A DNA stretch of 64,000 nt from Clostridium manihotivorum (GTDB lineage: Bacteria > Bacillota > Clostridia > Clostridiales > Clostridiaceae), in NCBI RefSeq assembly GCF_004015185.1, contig NZ_CP025746.1, forward strand, positions 5,473,776-5,537,775, in the 5' to 3' direction. Below the pieces are notes generated by a model. It was given only the letters and a program-made list of their open reading frames with translations, ran no database searches and was not told the DNA's origin. Position 1 is the stretch's first letter. Each line of letters starts with the position of its first letter. Of this stretch, positions 17,912 through 27,184 are shown in pieces. Made by a program: the position numbers and the translations under genes.

Positions 17912-18874
17912 CTATAAAGAGTAAAATAATCCCGCGCCTTTTATTATTTCTTGCTCTTCAAACAAATTTGAAACAGCATCCTTATACTCGCTTAAATTTT
18001 GTGATTTTCTTATCTTTTTACCATATTTCTTATTATCAGAAAATATGTAAATCATATATCCCCATAGTTCTTTCATTCTAAACATAGCATTTTTTTCATC
18101 ATTATATACTTCTATATAAGTACTTAAAATTTCATCATGAAACTCTTTTAATACTTTCTTATCTATATTATCATTACTTCTTATCTCATCCATCAAGCCC
18201 GGGTTAGCTAATATACCTCTTCCTAACATCATAGTATTTAACTCTGGAAAAGCCTTTATTAATTCATTATGATCCTGTAAGGTGAAAATGTCACCATTAT
18301 AGCATATAGGATTAGTGCTTAAGGACATTGCGTCTTTAAATACTTGTAGATTAGGCTTGTTTCCATAGAAATCCTTTTGAGTTCTTGGGTGAATAATCAA
18401 TTCTTCCATAGGATATTTATTATAAATTTTTATAAGTTCATAGAATTCTTCTGGGCTAGTTTTTCCTATTCTAGTTTTTACTGAAATCTTAATATCATCC
18501 ATTTTAAATATTTCTTCTAGAAATCTGTCCAACTCTTCCCTTAATGCTAAAAATCCTGATCCCCTGTTTTTTGACACAACTGTTCCTGCAGGACATCCTA
18601 AATTCAAATTAACTTCATTGTATCCTAATTGCTGTAGCTTTCTAGAAGTATTAATAAAATCCTCTGCATCGTTGCTAAGCATTTGAGGGACTATATTCAT
18701 TCCCTTATTATTTTCAGGTAGAGCATCTCTTAGCTCTTTACTTTTAAGACTTGATCCCTTATTGGTAACAATAAAAGGAGTAAAGTACTTATCAATATTA
18801 TGAAAAAACTTTTCATAGGTATTTCTATATATATATCCAGTAATTCCTTCCATAGGTGCTAAGTAATATTTCAT
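17912..18874 (-). CDS. tRNA-dihydrouridine synthase family protein
   Basis: 320 residues, FMN-dependent TIM-barrel protein. The N-terminal YYLAPMEGITG, the catalytic Cys94 in NLNLGCPAGTV and the HPRTQKDFYG segment are standard Dus motifs. The enzyme reduces specific uridines in tRNA to dihydrouridine using NAD(P)H. The sequence is more divergent than typical DusB, and clostridia commonly have a second Dus-like gene; which uridine it targets cannot be told. It is a single-gene unit on the minus strand. Confidence 0.88.
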   Translation of the reverse strand: MKYYLAPMEGITGYIYRNTYEKFFHNIDKYFTPFIVTNKGSSLKSKELRDALPENNKGMNIVPQMLSNDAEDFINTSRKLQQLGYNEVNLNLGCPAGTVVSKNRGSGFLALREELDRFLEEIFKMDDIKISVKTRIGKTSPEEFYELIKIYNKYPMEELIIHPRTQKDFYGNKPNLQVFKDAMSLSTNPICYNGDIFTLQDHNELIKAFPELNTMMLGRGILANPGLMDEIRSNDNIDKKVLKEFHDEILSTYIEVYNDEKNAMFRMKELWGYMIYIFSDNKKYGKKIRKSQNLSEYKDAVSNLFEEQEIIKGAGLFYSL

Positions 18875-18949
18875 CTAATGACTCCTTGTATAAATGTATC
18901 TTTATTTTATTTGTATATATTAAATTTATAACCTTTTTCATTATAAATA

Positions 18950-18979
18950 AAAATTCACCACATTTCTATGGTGAATTTT
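18950..18979 (-). terminator. Terminator between Dus-like and GH2 genes
   Basis: AAAATTCACCA and TGGTGAATTTT form an 11-bp stem with an 8-nt loop, followed on the minus strand by TATTTATAA. It lies downstream of the minus-strand GH2 gene. Confidence 0.6.
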
Positions 18980-19055
18980 ATAAATCCTACTTATATGCTC
19001 ATAACGGTGATTTACGTTTTTATAGAAAATTTCCTTAGTAAAACTTTTTCTTATA

Positions 19056-21857
19056 CTAAATAATATTTCTTATTTCAGAGATAGTCATGTCCGTATCTGG
19101 TTTAAACTCCTTGGAACGTACATAATTCAGAATACTGAACAGGAATTGTCTTCCTTCTGGTTTATCCATTATTTTATCAAAATCACAAGTACAAACTAAG
19201 AGTTTCCCCTTCGACACATTGCATTCAAACAACATACCTAGCTTATGATTTCTTTCAAAATTGTCAATGGTCTGAACTATAGGACTTAATTCCTTTGGAG
19301 TACTATCCATTATAATAGAACGTGAATTAGAAACTATACTCCACCACTGATAAGTAGAGTACTCCTCACAAGTAAAATCCTTAAAAACAGGATGATTATT
19401 TTTTATAAGTAAGCCCATGGTCCCTACTGGCACTTCCCTTTTCATGCTTTCAGAAATGGAGCGAAACATTGGATAGCACCAAAAGTCTGAAGCGTAGAAA
19501 CCTTGGATAGAGTTTTTTAATACATTAAGCTTTGGCAAAAGAATTACATTTTGTCCATCTTCAAGTAAAGTTTCTGCTTCTGAAGATAATTCATTAAATA
19601 TGTTTAAAGCTGAATAATCAATAGAAACTTCCTCTGGATAAATCCACAAATCATAACTGTTATGAATATTAAGTTTCTCTATTTCAAGTTCTAAAGTAAC
19701 TTTTTTCATACCTTCTACCTGTGGCATCTTAAAGCTAATATCACAGATATCAATGTAATTATTATCTTGAGTACCTGAAATATAAGCCTCACCATTTTCG
19801 TATATTGTTGTGCTATCCTTAAGACGCCATGATAATCTTAAACTTTCCAATTTAAGATTTCTGTAACAGCAAAGCTCAATATGAGCGTTGAAATTTTCTT
19901 TTTCTACATAATTATACTTTTCAAATCTGGCTAAAAGCACCATATCGGAACAAAAGCTTTTCCACTCCTCTGGAGAAACTAGGCCTTTTGACTCCATAAA
20001 TGCATCTAATATTCCAACTAAAGCTGTTCCTTGCCCAGAGAAGTCTTGAATATCTAAAACTTGAAATCCTGCTAACTTCCTTGAGCGAAAGGCTGCTTCT
20101 AACTCTTCCTTATAGCAAGCTACTGAAAGCTTTCCTGAACATTTAAAATATTTATCTGCTAGGTGTGCCAAGTTTTTTTCTTCCAAACGTTTTTTGAATA
20201 CCTCAAAGTTTTTTGCTTTTAATGACCCTTTATATTTTTCTATTTCATGAAAATTAGGAAAAGTTGCATACTGACCAATCTCATGGGACACTACAGGAAG
20301 CTGTGGGATAAGATTATCATTAGAACTAGTAGTTCTAACCTTCTTTACTCCAGTTCCAAACTGAATCTCTACAGTATCTCCAGTACCTTCTTCAGCATTA
20401 TCACCAGAATTAGTATAACATGGTGCTATATTTTCGTCGTAATCCTTCATTGTATTAGGCATATCTCTTTGAACGTGTCCCAGTGGAGCATCACACATAG
20501 CATAAGATCCCCTTATCAGTCTATCCCTTGAAAATCTTACCCCACAAAAGAAATCATCATTTTCTAAAATAACTGGAGTAAACTGAAAGTTATTTGAGCC
20601 CTGTGTGTAAAGATGTCGATTATCAAAACTTTTATAATTCTTAAGTATAATATCTAATCTTTCTTTACTTCCCCAAAGCTCATTTCCTAAAGACATCATC
20701 ACAAAAGATGGATGATTGCCAAAGCTTTTAAGAATGGAAAAGCCTTCACTAATCAAAAAATCTTGTTCAGCTTGATTATGATTTTCATCCTTTTCATCAG
20801 TTACGGTTCCCCAAAATGGTAGTTCTGGCTCCATATACATGCCTAGCATATCTGCTGCTGTAAAGGCAGCCTCTGGTGGACAACAGGTATGGAAACGATA
20901 ATGATTTATTCCATAATTTTTTGATATTTGCAACACCTTTAGCCATTCATCTATGGTTGTTGGAGCAAAGCCTGTAAGTGGGAAAATCATGCCATCGTGC
21001 TTACCACGAAGAAAAGTCTTTGTCCCATTTATTTCGAACTTGTCTTTGCTGGCCTTAAATTCACGTATACCAAATGTGATTTCTTTTGTATCAATTGTTA
21101 TTCCACCAATAATCATTTTAAGGTAAAGTTTATACAAATTAGGTTCATACTCGCTCCAAAGTAGAGCCTCTTCACCTAATGGATACTCTATAGATATTTC
21201 ATTTGAATCAAAATTGAAGCTTCTTTCTTCTACTACATGTCCAATTTTACTGTTAAAACTAACTGCTGATACTGATATACTCCCACTGCTTGTACCAACA
21301 CTTTTTACTTTTATATTAACTGATTTTTCTCTTATATCCGGATAAACCTGAACATCTTCTATATATGCTTTATTAAATACCTGCAATTCAATTATTCCAG
21401 TAATCCCATTCCAATTAGTTTGAGTATCTTGAGAGGTTAGATGCCCTCCTTTTGTAGGATAAGCTGTATTATCCACAAGTATAGTAATTAAATTCTTTCC
21501 CTTTTTTAAATACCCTGTTACTTCATAAATATGAGGAGTACAAAGACTGTTTTTGGTTCCAACCTTCACATTATTTATCCAGACAGTAGTAATACGGGTA
21601 CGCTCTAGATACAAAAAGCTTGTCTTATCATAAATATCATCAGGAACCTCAATTTCTTTGGAAAACCAAGCATATCCTTCAAATTTATATTCATCAGTTA
21701 AACACCCAACCTCTATACTTTTATTTTTCTTACCTTTTTGAGAATTAGATGTTGTTCCAGGAAGTAGGATTTTATCATTAAAAGGATACTTTATGCCTTT
21801 CTTCTTCTCGTCTAGTTCAAAATCCCAAGTACCACTCAAATCAATTTTTGTGTACAT
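19056..21857 (-). CDS. Glycoside hydrolase family 2 protein
   Basis: 933 residues from ATG 21857, which has GAGAGGTG upstream; an in-frame GTG nine bases earlier overlaps that ribosome site and is discounted. N-terminal sugar-binding jelly roll (about 1-165), an Ig-like domain (about 166-265) and a TIM barrel. Likely acid/base is Glu393 in SLGNELWG and likely nucleophile Glu526 in VVSHEIGQY, by analogy with other GH2 enzymes. There is no signal peptide, so it acts in the cytoplasm. The GH2 family spans beta-galactosidases, beta-glucuronidases, beta-mannosidases and arabinosidases; the substrate cannot be assigned. The nearby GH127 gene suggests it takes part in breaking down hemicellulose side chains. 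Confidence 0.85.
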   Translation of the reverse strand: MYTKIDLSGTWDFELDEKKKGIKYPFNDKILLPGTTSNSQKGKKNKSIEVGCLTDEYKFEGYAWFSKEIEVPDDIYDKTSFLYLERTRITTVWINNVKVGTKNSLCTPHIYEVTGYLKKGKNLITILVDNTAYPTKGGHLTSQDTQTNWNGITGIIELQVFNKAYIEDVQVYPDIREKSVNIKVKSVGTSSGSISVSAVSFNSKIGHVVEERSFNFDSNEISIEYPLGEEALLWSEYEPNLYKLYLKMIIGGITIDTKEITFGIREFKASKDKFEINGTKTFLRGKHDGMIFPLTGFAPTTIDEWLKVLQISKNYGINHYRFHTCCPPEAAFTAADMLGMYMEPELPFWGTVTDEKDENHNQAEQDFLISEGFSILKSFGNHPSFVMMSLGNELWGSKERLDIILKNYKSFDNRHLYTQGSNNFQFTPVILENDDFFCGVRFSRDRLIRGSYAMCDAPLGHVQRDMPNTMKDYDENIAPCYTNSGDNAEEGTGDTVEIQFGTGVKKVRTTSSNDNLIPQLPVVSHEIGQYATFPNFHEIEKYKGSLKAKNFEVFKKRLEEKNLAHLADKYFKCSGKLSVACYKEELEAAFRSRKLAGFQVLDIQDFSGQGTALVGILDAFMESKGLVSPEEWKSFCSDMVLLARFEKYNYVEKENFNAHIELCCYRNLKLESLRLSWRLKDSTTIYENGEAYISGTQDNNYIDICDISFKMPQVEGMKKVTLELEIEKLNIHNSYDLWIYPEEVSIDYSALNIFNELSSEAETLLEDGQNVILLPKLNVLKNSIQGFYASDFWCYPMFRSISESMKREVPVGTMGLLIKNNHPVFKDFTCEEYSTYQWWSIVSNSRSIIMDSTPKELSPIVQTIDNFERNHKLGMLFECNVSKGKLLVCTCDFDKIMDKPEGRQFLFSILNYVRSKEFKPDTDMTISEIRNII

Positions 21858-22428
21858 TATATTCACCTCTCATATATTAAGTTAACCCAATTATAAGTTT
21901 TCATAAAGGTTCCCTATAGGTATCCAACTTCAACTATTAATTTATATATGCCCGATAATCCCCAGAAGCCGGTATTATCGAACATACATAAATTAAGTTT
22001 TCGTAAAGGATACCTATATATATACCCTTTACATAATTATATGTTAATCCTTTACATATGTAAATTTAAGTATGTTAAACCATATAAATAAAACTCCATA
22101 ACTACTCATTATACATTTTTCTAGATCTTTTTCTCCTGGCATGCTAAAACTAGCCAATTAGTATCCTTCTTTATGCTTATTCTCTTCTTCAAATTATATT
22201 TATTTTCTCCACTCTTAATGACTAACAAAGCTACAACAGTATATATCTAAAAAAATAGCATAAATTAAAATGAAATCTTAAGTACTTACACATATGTTAT
22301 TTTAAAAATAGGCTATATTTAATAATATTTTTGAAATTAAGTGGTTACTATTAATTAATAGCTGTAAAAATATATTCCCCTTATAAGGTATATAAATATA
22401 TAGAGCATAGTTAGCGGAGGAAATAAAA
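21858..22428. other. 570-bp gap with a hairpin flanked by direct repeats, upstream of GH2 and gdhA
   Basis: A strong hairpin lies at 21936-21996: ATTAATTTATATATG pairs with CATACATAAATTAA, and the inner CGATAAT pairs exactly with ATTATCG. It is flanked by direct repeats AAGTTTTCATAAAGG (21895-21909) and AAGTTTTCGTAAAGG (21995-22009). At 22329-22349 a lone left arm of the MITE-like family occurs (TTTTTGAAATTAAGTGGTTA). The remainder is AT-rich and should contain the promoters of the divergent GH2 and gdhA genes. No gene is seen. Confidence 0.55.
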
Positions 22429-23760
22429 ATGAATATATTAAAAAATGTAATGGATGATGTGTTGAGAAGAAATCCAAATGAACCTGAGTTTCATCAGGCA
22501 GTAAAGGAAGTACTATTATCACTAGAGCCAGTTGCAGAAAAACATCCTGAATGGGTTACAGATAAAATCTTTGATAAGATCGTTGAACCTGAAAGACAAA
22601 TAATCTTTAGAGTTCCATGGATTGATGATAAAGGCGTAGAGCATATTAACCGTGGCTTTAGAGTTCAATTTAATAGTGCTATAGGGCCCTACAAAGGTGG
22701 ATTAAGATTTCATCCATCAGTTAATATTGGAATAGTAAAATTCCTAGGTTTTGAGCAAATATTCAAAAACTCATTAACTGGTCTTCCCATTGGAGGCGGT
22801 AAAGGTGGTAGTGATTTTGATCCAAAGGGTAAGTCAAATTCAGAGATAAAAAGATTTTGTCAAAGCTTTATGTTAGAGCTTAATAGGCACATTGGTGAAA
22901 ATACAGATATACCAGCCGGAGATATAGGGGTTGGCGGACGTGAAATAGGATATATGTATGGTATGTATAAAAAAATAAATAATGAATTTACTGGAGTTCT
23001 AACTGGCAAAGGCTTGAACTATGGAGGAAGCTTAGGAAGAACTGAAGCAACAGGTTATGGCCTATGTTACTTTATGAATGAAGCCTTAAAAGCAAAGAGT
23101 AAATCTTTTTATGGTGCTAATGTTGTTATCTCAGGATCAGGCAACGTAGCTATTTATGCACATCAAAAAGCAACTCAATTAGGCGCTAAGGTTATAGCTA
23201 TGAGCGACTCTAGTGGCTATATTTATGATGACAACGGGATAAATTTAGATACAATAAAAAAGATTAAAGAAGTAGAAAGAAAAAGAATAAGTGAATATAT
23301 AAAATATCATCCTACTGCCACATATACTGAAGGGTGCATTGGAATATGGACAGTAAAGTGTGATATAGCCCTTCCTTGCGCTACTCAAAATGAAATAGAT
23401 CAAAACTCTGCTAAAATCTTAATTGATAACGGCTGTTACGCCGTTGGTGAAGGTGCAAATATGCCTTCCACAATAGAAGCCGTTGACCTTTTTATTGAGA
23501 ATAAAATCATTTTTGGTCCTGCCAAAGCTGCTAACGCAGGAGGTGTTGCTACATCTGCTCTAGAGATGTCTCAAAATAGCATGAGGTATTCCTGGACCTT
23601 TGAAGAAGTTGATGATAAGCTGCAAACCATAATGAAAGGAATATATGAAAAATGCAGTACAGCTGCAACTGAATACGGGTACGAAGATAACTTAGTGATA
23701 GGGGCTAATATTGCTGGATTTATTAAAGTCGCTGAAGCTATGTATGCCCAAGGAATATAA
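22429..23760 (+). CDS. gdhA: NADP-type glutamate dehydrogenase
   Basis: 443 residues, the usual length for the hexameric small GDH. Motifs: RVQFNSAIGPYKGGLRFHP (78-96), catalytic Lys125 in LPIGGGKGGSDFDPKG, DIPAGDIGVGGREIGYM, and the Rossmann GSGNVA near 240. The enzyme interconverts 2-oxoglutarate plus ammonia and glutamate. The length and DIGVGGREIG segment fit the NADP-dependent biosynthetic group, but cofactor use is an inference. GCGGAGG ribosome site at a good distance from ATG 22429. Ends in a terminator at 23805. Confidence 0.95.
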   Translation: MNILKNVMDDVLRRNPNEPEFHQAVKEVLLSLEPVAEKHPEWVTDKIFDKIVEPERQIIFRVPWIDDKGVEHINRGFRVQFNSAIGPYKGGLRFHPSVNIGIVKFLGFEQIFKNSLTGLPIGGGKGGSDFDPKGKSNSEIKRFCQSFMLELNRHIGENTDIPAGDIGVGGREIGYMYGMYKKINNEFTGVLTGKGLNYGGSLGRTEATGYGLCYFMNEALKAKSKSFYGANVVISGSGNVAIYAHQKATQLGAKVIAMSDSSGYIYDDNGINLDTIKKIKEVERKRISEYIKYHPTATYTEGCIGIWTVKCDIALPCATQNEIDQNSAKILIDNGCYAVGEGANMPSTIEAVDLFIENKIIFGPAKAANAGGVATSALEMSQNSMRYSWTFEEVDDKLQTIMKGIYEKCSTAATEYGYEDNLVIGANIAGFIKVAEAMYAQGI

Positions 23761-23804
23761 TTATTTAACAAATTAATCATTTATAAAAATTCGCTAAATC
23801 TACC

Positions 23805-23832
23805 TAACCCATGACATTTTTATCATGGGTTA
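23805..23832 (+). terminator. Terminator after gdhA
   Basis: TAACCCATGA and TCATGGGTTA form a 10-bp stem with an 8-nt loop, 45 bp past the stop. Confidence 0.7.
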
Positions 23833-23976
23833 ACTTATTTAATCACTTGCAGACCTGTCCATTGAACCCTATACTATATTTAGTAGCATATTTTTTTGCT
23901 AAAGCTGTACTATGGATAAGCTATTTTATTGTAAAGTGGACATCCATGTAAAACTCATGAAACGAGAGGAATATAT

Positions 23977-25380
23977 ATGAGAAAAAAAGATGTATTAGAA
24001 TTGAAAAGACGTTTAAAAAAGGACGACTGTACCTTTACAAAAATGTGTGGCTGCTATGTAGATGCTGAAAAAAATACAGTATTAAAGATTAAAGAAACCT
24101 TTTTAACCCTAAGAGAAGAAGAATTCTTTAAGTATTTAGAAGTTGCAAAAAAGGTGTTATCTGGAACAGTAGGAAACAACCTTCTAGAGCTTAACTTTCC
24201 TCTTGAAGAAGGAGGTATCGGAAGTAAACAGCTTTCTTTATTGGAATTAAAGAAAAGCGGATTAAAGAATGATGCACTACTAGATGACTTTTATAGATTA
24301 ATCATAGATAGCTACGACTATGCAGGTAACTATTTAATACTTGTTTTTCACGATGCTTACGATGTGCTTACAAGAACTACAGATAATGCTAAGTTAGATG
24401 AATCTGAAGAAGTATATGAATATATTTTATGTGCAATATGCCCAGTAACACTTTCAAAACCAGCTCTTGGATACTTTGAGGACGAGAATAGAATTGGTGC
24501 CCGTATCAGAGATTGGGTAGTTGGTGCCCCTGATCTTGGCTTTGTTTATCCAGCGTTTATTGACCGTAGCTCTGATATTCACTCAATTATGTATTATGCT
24601 AAGAATGCTAAGGACACTCATCCAGAATTAATGGAAGAAGCTCTAGGCTGCAGTTCAAAGCAAACTGCTACAGAACAAAAGGAAGTTTTCCAAACTATAA
24701 TTAGCAAAGCTGTTGGTTATGATGACAAAAAATCCGAGCACATATTGTTGGAAATTCAAGAAACCCTCAATAACATGGTAGAAGAAAACGTAGCAATAAA
24801 CGGTAAAGATGCTGAACCTATAGTTCTTACCAATGATAATATTCAAGAAATTCTTATTGAAAGTGGTATTCCAGAAGAAATCACTGAAAAAATAGAAAGA
24901 ACTTATACAGAAAAATTTAGTGATACTCCTCCTGTAATAGACAACCTAATAGATAAGAAAGCTCTTGCAGTAAATGAGCAGAGAAAAAAAGAAGAAAAGC
25001 TTGAAAAGAAAGTTCGTATATTAGAAGAAAGACTGGAACAAACAAAACAGGAAGCGGCTTTGACCTTAGAAAAAGAGGCAGTTGTAGAAACAGATAATAA
25101 TAGAACTTTGGAAGAAACTACTTCAAATTTAGATAGCGCTTCTGAGGCTAATTCAGAAACAGCTTTGGATATCAGTTTAGATGCTAACTTTGCTTCTGAG
25201 GTAGACACAGATACTGGTATAGATAATACTACTGATTCAGAATATGATATTGTAGTTAAAGTAAAACCTCAAAAGATATCTCAAATAAAATCACAAATCA
25301 TAGACGGTAAGAAGTGCTTAGTTATTCCACTAGATGAAAATGAGCAAGCTAATGTAAATGGTGTTACAGATATACTTTAA
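23977..25380 (+). CDS. DUF4317-type conserved protein
   Basis: 467 residues. I recognise the DUF4317 pattern: an N-terminal KKDVLELKRRLKKDDCTFTK, a conserved CGCYVDAEKN, and a middle part with YFEDENRIGARIRDWV and APDLGFVYPAFIDRSSD. Residues about 335-430 are very acidic and contain a coiled-coil stretch (RKKEEKLEKKVRILEERLEQ) and a low-complexity Ser/Thr/Glu region, then a short C-terminal beta segment. No signal peptide or membrane segment, so it is cytoplasmic. The function of this family is not known to me. AACGAGAGGA serves as ribosome site. Confidence 0.8.
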   Translation: MRKKDVLELKRRLKKDDCTFTKMCGCYVDAEKNTVLKIKETFLTLREEEFFKYLEVAKKVLSGTVGNNLLELNFPLEEGGIGSKQLSLLELKKSGLKNDALLDDFYRLIIDSYDYAGNYLILVFHDAYDVLTRTTDNAKLDESEEVYEYILCAICPVTLSKPALGYFEDENRIGARIRDWVVGAPDLGFVYPAFIDRSSDIHSIMYYAKNAKDTHPELMEEALGCSSKQTATEQKEVFQTIISKAVGYDDKKSEHILLEIQETLNNMVEENVAINGKDAEPIVLTNDNIQEILIESGIPEEITEKIERTYTEKFSDTPPVIDNLIDKKALAVNEQRKKEEKLEKKVRILEERLEQTKQEAALTLEKEAVVETDNNRTLEETTSNLDSASEANSETALDISLDANFASEVDTDTGIDNTTDSEYDIVVKVKPQKISQIKSQIIDGKKCLVIPLDENEQANVNGVTDIL

Positions 25381-25526
25381 TTAATAATATAGAAATTTAT
25401 ATATTATTAATTAATCTGCAAGCATCCAGCTTAGCTACCATCTTATTTTATAGCTTCATAAAGAGACAAGCTATCACTATTATATTTCATAAAGCTTTAG
25501 CTTCGTGGTTATGTGGCTATAAATTA

Positions 25527-25568
25527 AACCCACAAGGAAATTGTTAATTATAGATTTCCTTGTGGGTT
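25527..25568. terminator. Bidirectional terminator between convergent genes
   Basis: AACCCACAAGGAAAT and ATTTCCTTGTGGGTT form a perfect 15-bp stem with a 12-nt loop, between the convergent DUF4317 and methyltransferase genes. Confidence 0.8.
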
Positions 25569-25576
25569 ATATTATA

Positions 25577-26359
25577 CTAAGATATGTTCTTTCTCAAAAT
25601 GTCTAAAGTATGCGCACTTGCCCCCAAAAGATCAGGTCTTTCACAGGTAGAAAGATGATACTCAATGAAAACCTTGAAGGTATCTTCATCCATAGCATTT
25701 AATATAGGTCTCATATAATTAGTAGGACCATCCGCTGCAACTAACTTTACTCTCTCTATTGCTGCAGCCTCATTTATCTTGTCAATATCTTCAATTCTTA
25801 CATAATCATATAAATCCTCTGGTTCAGCTATAATATGAAAGTTCTCGTTTACCTTACCATTCTCAATAGATTTAAGTATATTATTTTCTTTAAAACCATA
25901 GGTTATTATGCTATATTCATTCATGCAGTACGCCACTAAGATAATTCCGCCAACCTTGGTTACTCTCTTAGCCTCTTCCAGCGCCTTTACCTTATCTTCA
26001 AACTTATATAAGTGATACATTGGGCCAAACACCAAGGTAACATCAAAAGTATTTTCATCAAATCTAGATAAATCTAGAGCTGTCCCTTGCATTGCTTTTA
26101 CTGTACTTCCTTTTGATTTTAAAACTCCTAGATTGTGCTTCACAAGCTCTATAGCAGTAACATCATAGCCTTCCTCTGCTAGCTGTACAGAGTATCTACC
26201 AGTTCCTGCACCAACATCTAAGATTTTTGCAGCTTTATTATTATCTAAATAATCATGAATATATTTCATAGAAGTAATATATTCAACTTGTCCATGCCTT
26301 CTGGTTAATCTTTTATCTTCACAAAACTTATTATAGTATTTTTCAAGTTCCATTGTCAT
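25577..26359 (-). CDS. Class I SAM-dependent methyltransferase
   Basis: 260 residues (258 if the second ATG is used; neither has a strong ribosome site). SAM-binding motif I is ILDVGAGTGRYSVQLAEEG at about 42-60, motif II has VTAIELVKHNL, and FDVTLVFGPMYHLY matches motif IV. The substrate is not evident: such small proteins methylate metabolites, quinones or antibiotics. A C-terminal stretch of 60 residues ending LLGASAHTLDILRK is not diagnostic. Single gene ending at a shared terminator. Confidence 0.85.
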   Translation of the reverse strand: MTMELEKYYNKFCEDKRLTRRHGQVEYITSMKYIHDYLDNNKAAKILDVGAGTGRYSVQLAEEGYDVTAIELVKHNLGVLKSKGSTVKAMQGTALDLSRFDENTFDVTLVFGPMYHLYKFEDKVKALEEAKRVTKVGGIILVAYCMNEYSIITYGFKENNILKSIENGKVNENFHIIAEPEDLYDYVRIEDIDKINEAAAIERVKLVAADGPTNYMRPILNAMDEDTFKVFIEYHLSTCERPDLLGASAHTLDILRKNIS

Positions 26360-26439
26360 AGCTTTAGTTCCTTATCTATTTTAATCTTAAAATTATTGAC
26401 TATAAATATTACACTATATCTTATCCTTTAAAATTATGC

Positions 26440-26467
26440 ATCCCTAGTCATCACTGTCTAGGGGTGA
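26440..26467. repeat. Terminator-like hairpin of the CTAGACA type
   Basis: ATCCCTAGTCA and TGTCTAGGGGT pair with a small loop downstream of the minus-strand Uma2-like gene. Similar hairpins occur at 30646, 39032 and 43322. Confidence 0.45.
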
Positions 26468-26551
26468 TTATTCTAATGGTAAATTATTACCTTTTATATC
26501 TATCAAACTAATAAATTTTATTAATTCATATTCTCATAATAAATTCTCTAA

Positions 26552-27112
26552 CTAAAATATCTCTTTCAAATCCAAAGTAAATCCTTCTAAAACCTTAGAT
26601 TTTACTACTCCTATTGAAGTCTTCATATCTAATTGTTCATACATAGCATCATCATTTAATGTGTATATAGTGACAGACTCTAACATAGGATTAATTATCC
26701 AGTATTCCTGTACTCCATATTTCATATATAGGTTCAATTTAGTTATTAAGTCATGCGATTGATTAGATTGACTAAGTATCTCGACTATCAAAGATGGAAC
26801 TCCTATATACTTTGTTTCCGTAAACCCACTTTTATCACAAATTATACTCAAATCAGGTACAACTATTTTTGTTCCATCAAGTTTATCTTTTTTCAATTCA
26901 ATATCATAAGGTGCTGAAAAAACTTCGCAGGTCTTACCTTCCAAGTAAATGCCCATCTTTATTTGTAGTCTACTGGAAATCCTTTGATGTTTTGTAGATG
27001 GTGACGGTGACATATATACTACTCCATCTATATATTCTAAGATACTATCACTTTCTTCTCTCATCTTCAAAAACTCATCTAATGAAATAGATATATTCTT
27101 TGCTAATGCCAT
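26552..27112 (-). CDS. Uma2-family (DUF820) PD-(D/E)XK nuclease-like protein
   Basis: 186 residues from ATG 27112, chosen for GAGGTGAAAGG just upstream; a longer in-frame start at 27163 lacks a ribosome site. The Uma2 pattern is clear: YIDGVVYMSPSPSTKHQRIS near the N-terminus, then VVPDLSIICD and PSLIVEILSQS, which provide the nuclease-like Asp and Glu, and YWIINP. The fold is that of restriction-type endonucleases, and the family is very common in cyanobacteria and scattered in Firmicutes; its biological role is not established. Possibly acquired horizontally. Confidence 0.85.
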   Translation of the reverse strand: MALAKNISISLDEFLKMREESDSILEYIDGVVYMSPSPSTKHQRISSRLQIKMGIYLEGKTCEVFSAPYDIELKKDKLDGTKIVVPDLSIICDKSGFTETKYIGVPSLIVEILSQSNQSHDLITKLNLYMKYGVQEYWIINPMLESVTIYTLNDDAMYEQLDMKTSIGVVKSKVLEGFTLDLKEIF

Positions 27113-27184
27113 ACCTTTCACCTCAATTCTATAAAATCTTTTATATCTATTATATATCAACATAAATTCATTATAAACTTTTTC

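Noticed and set aside
24903..25208. 101-codon minus-strand frame opposite the DUF4317 gene
   Set aside because: Ser/Leu repeats mirror the acidic low-complexity tail of the real gene; no ribosome site.
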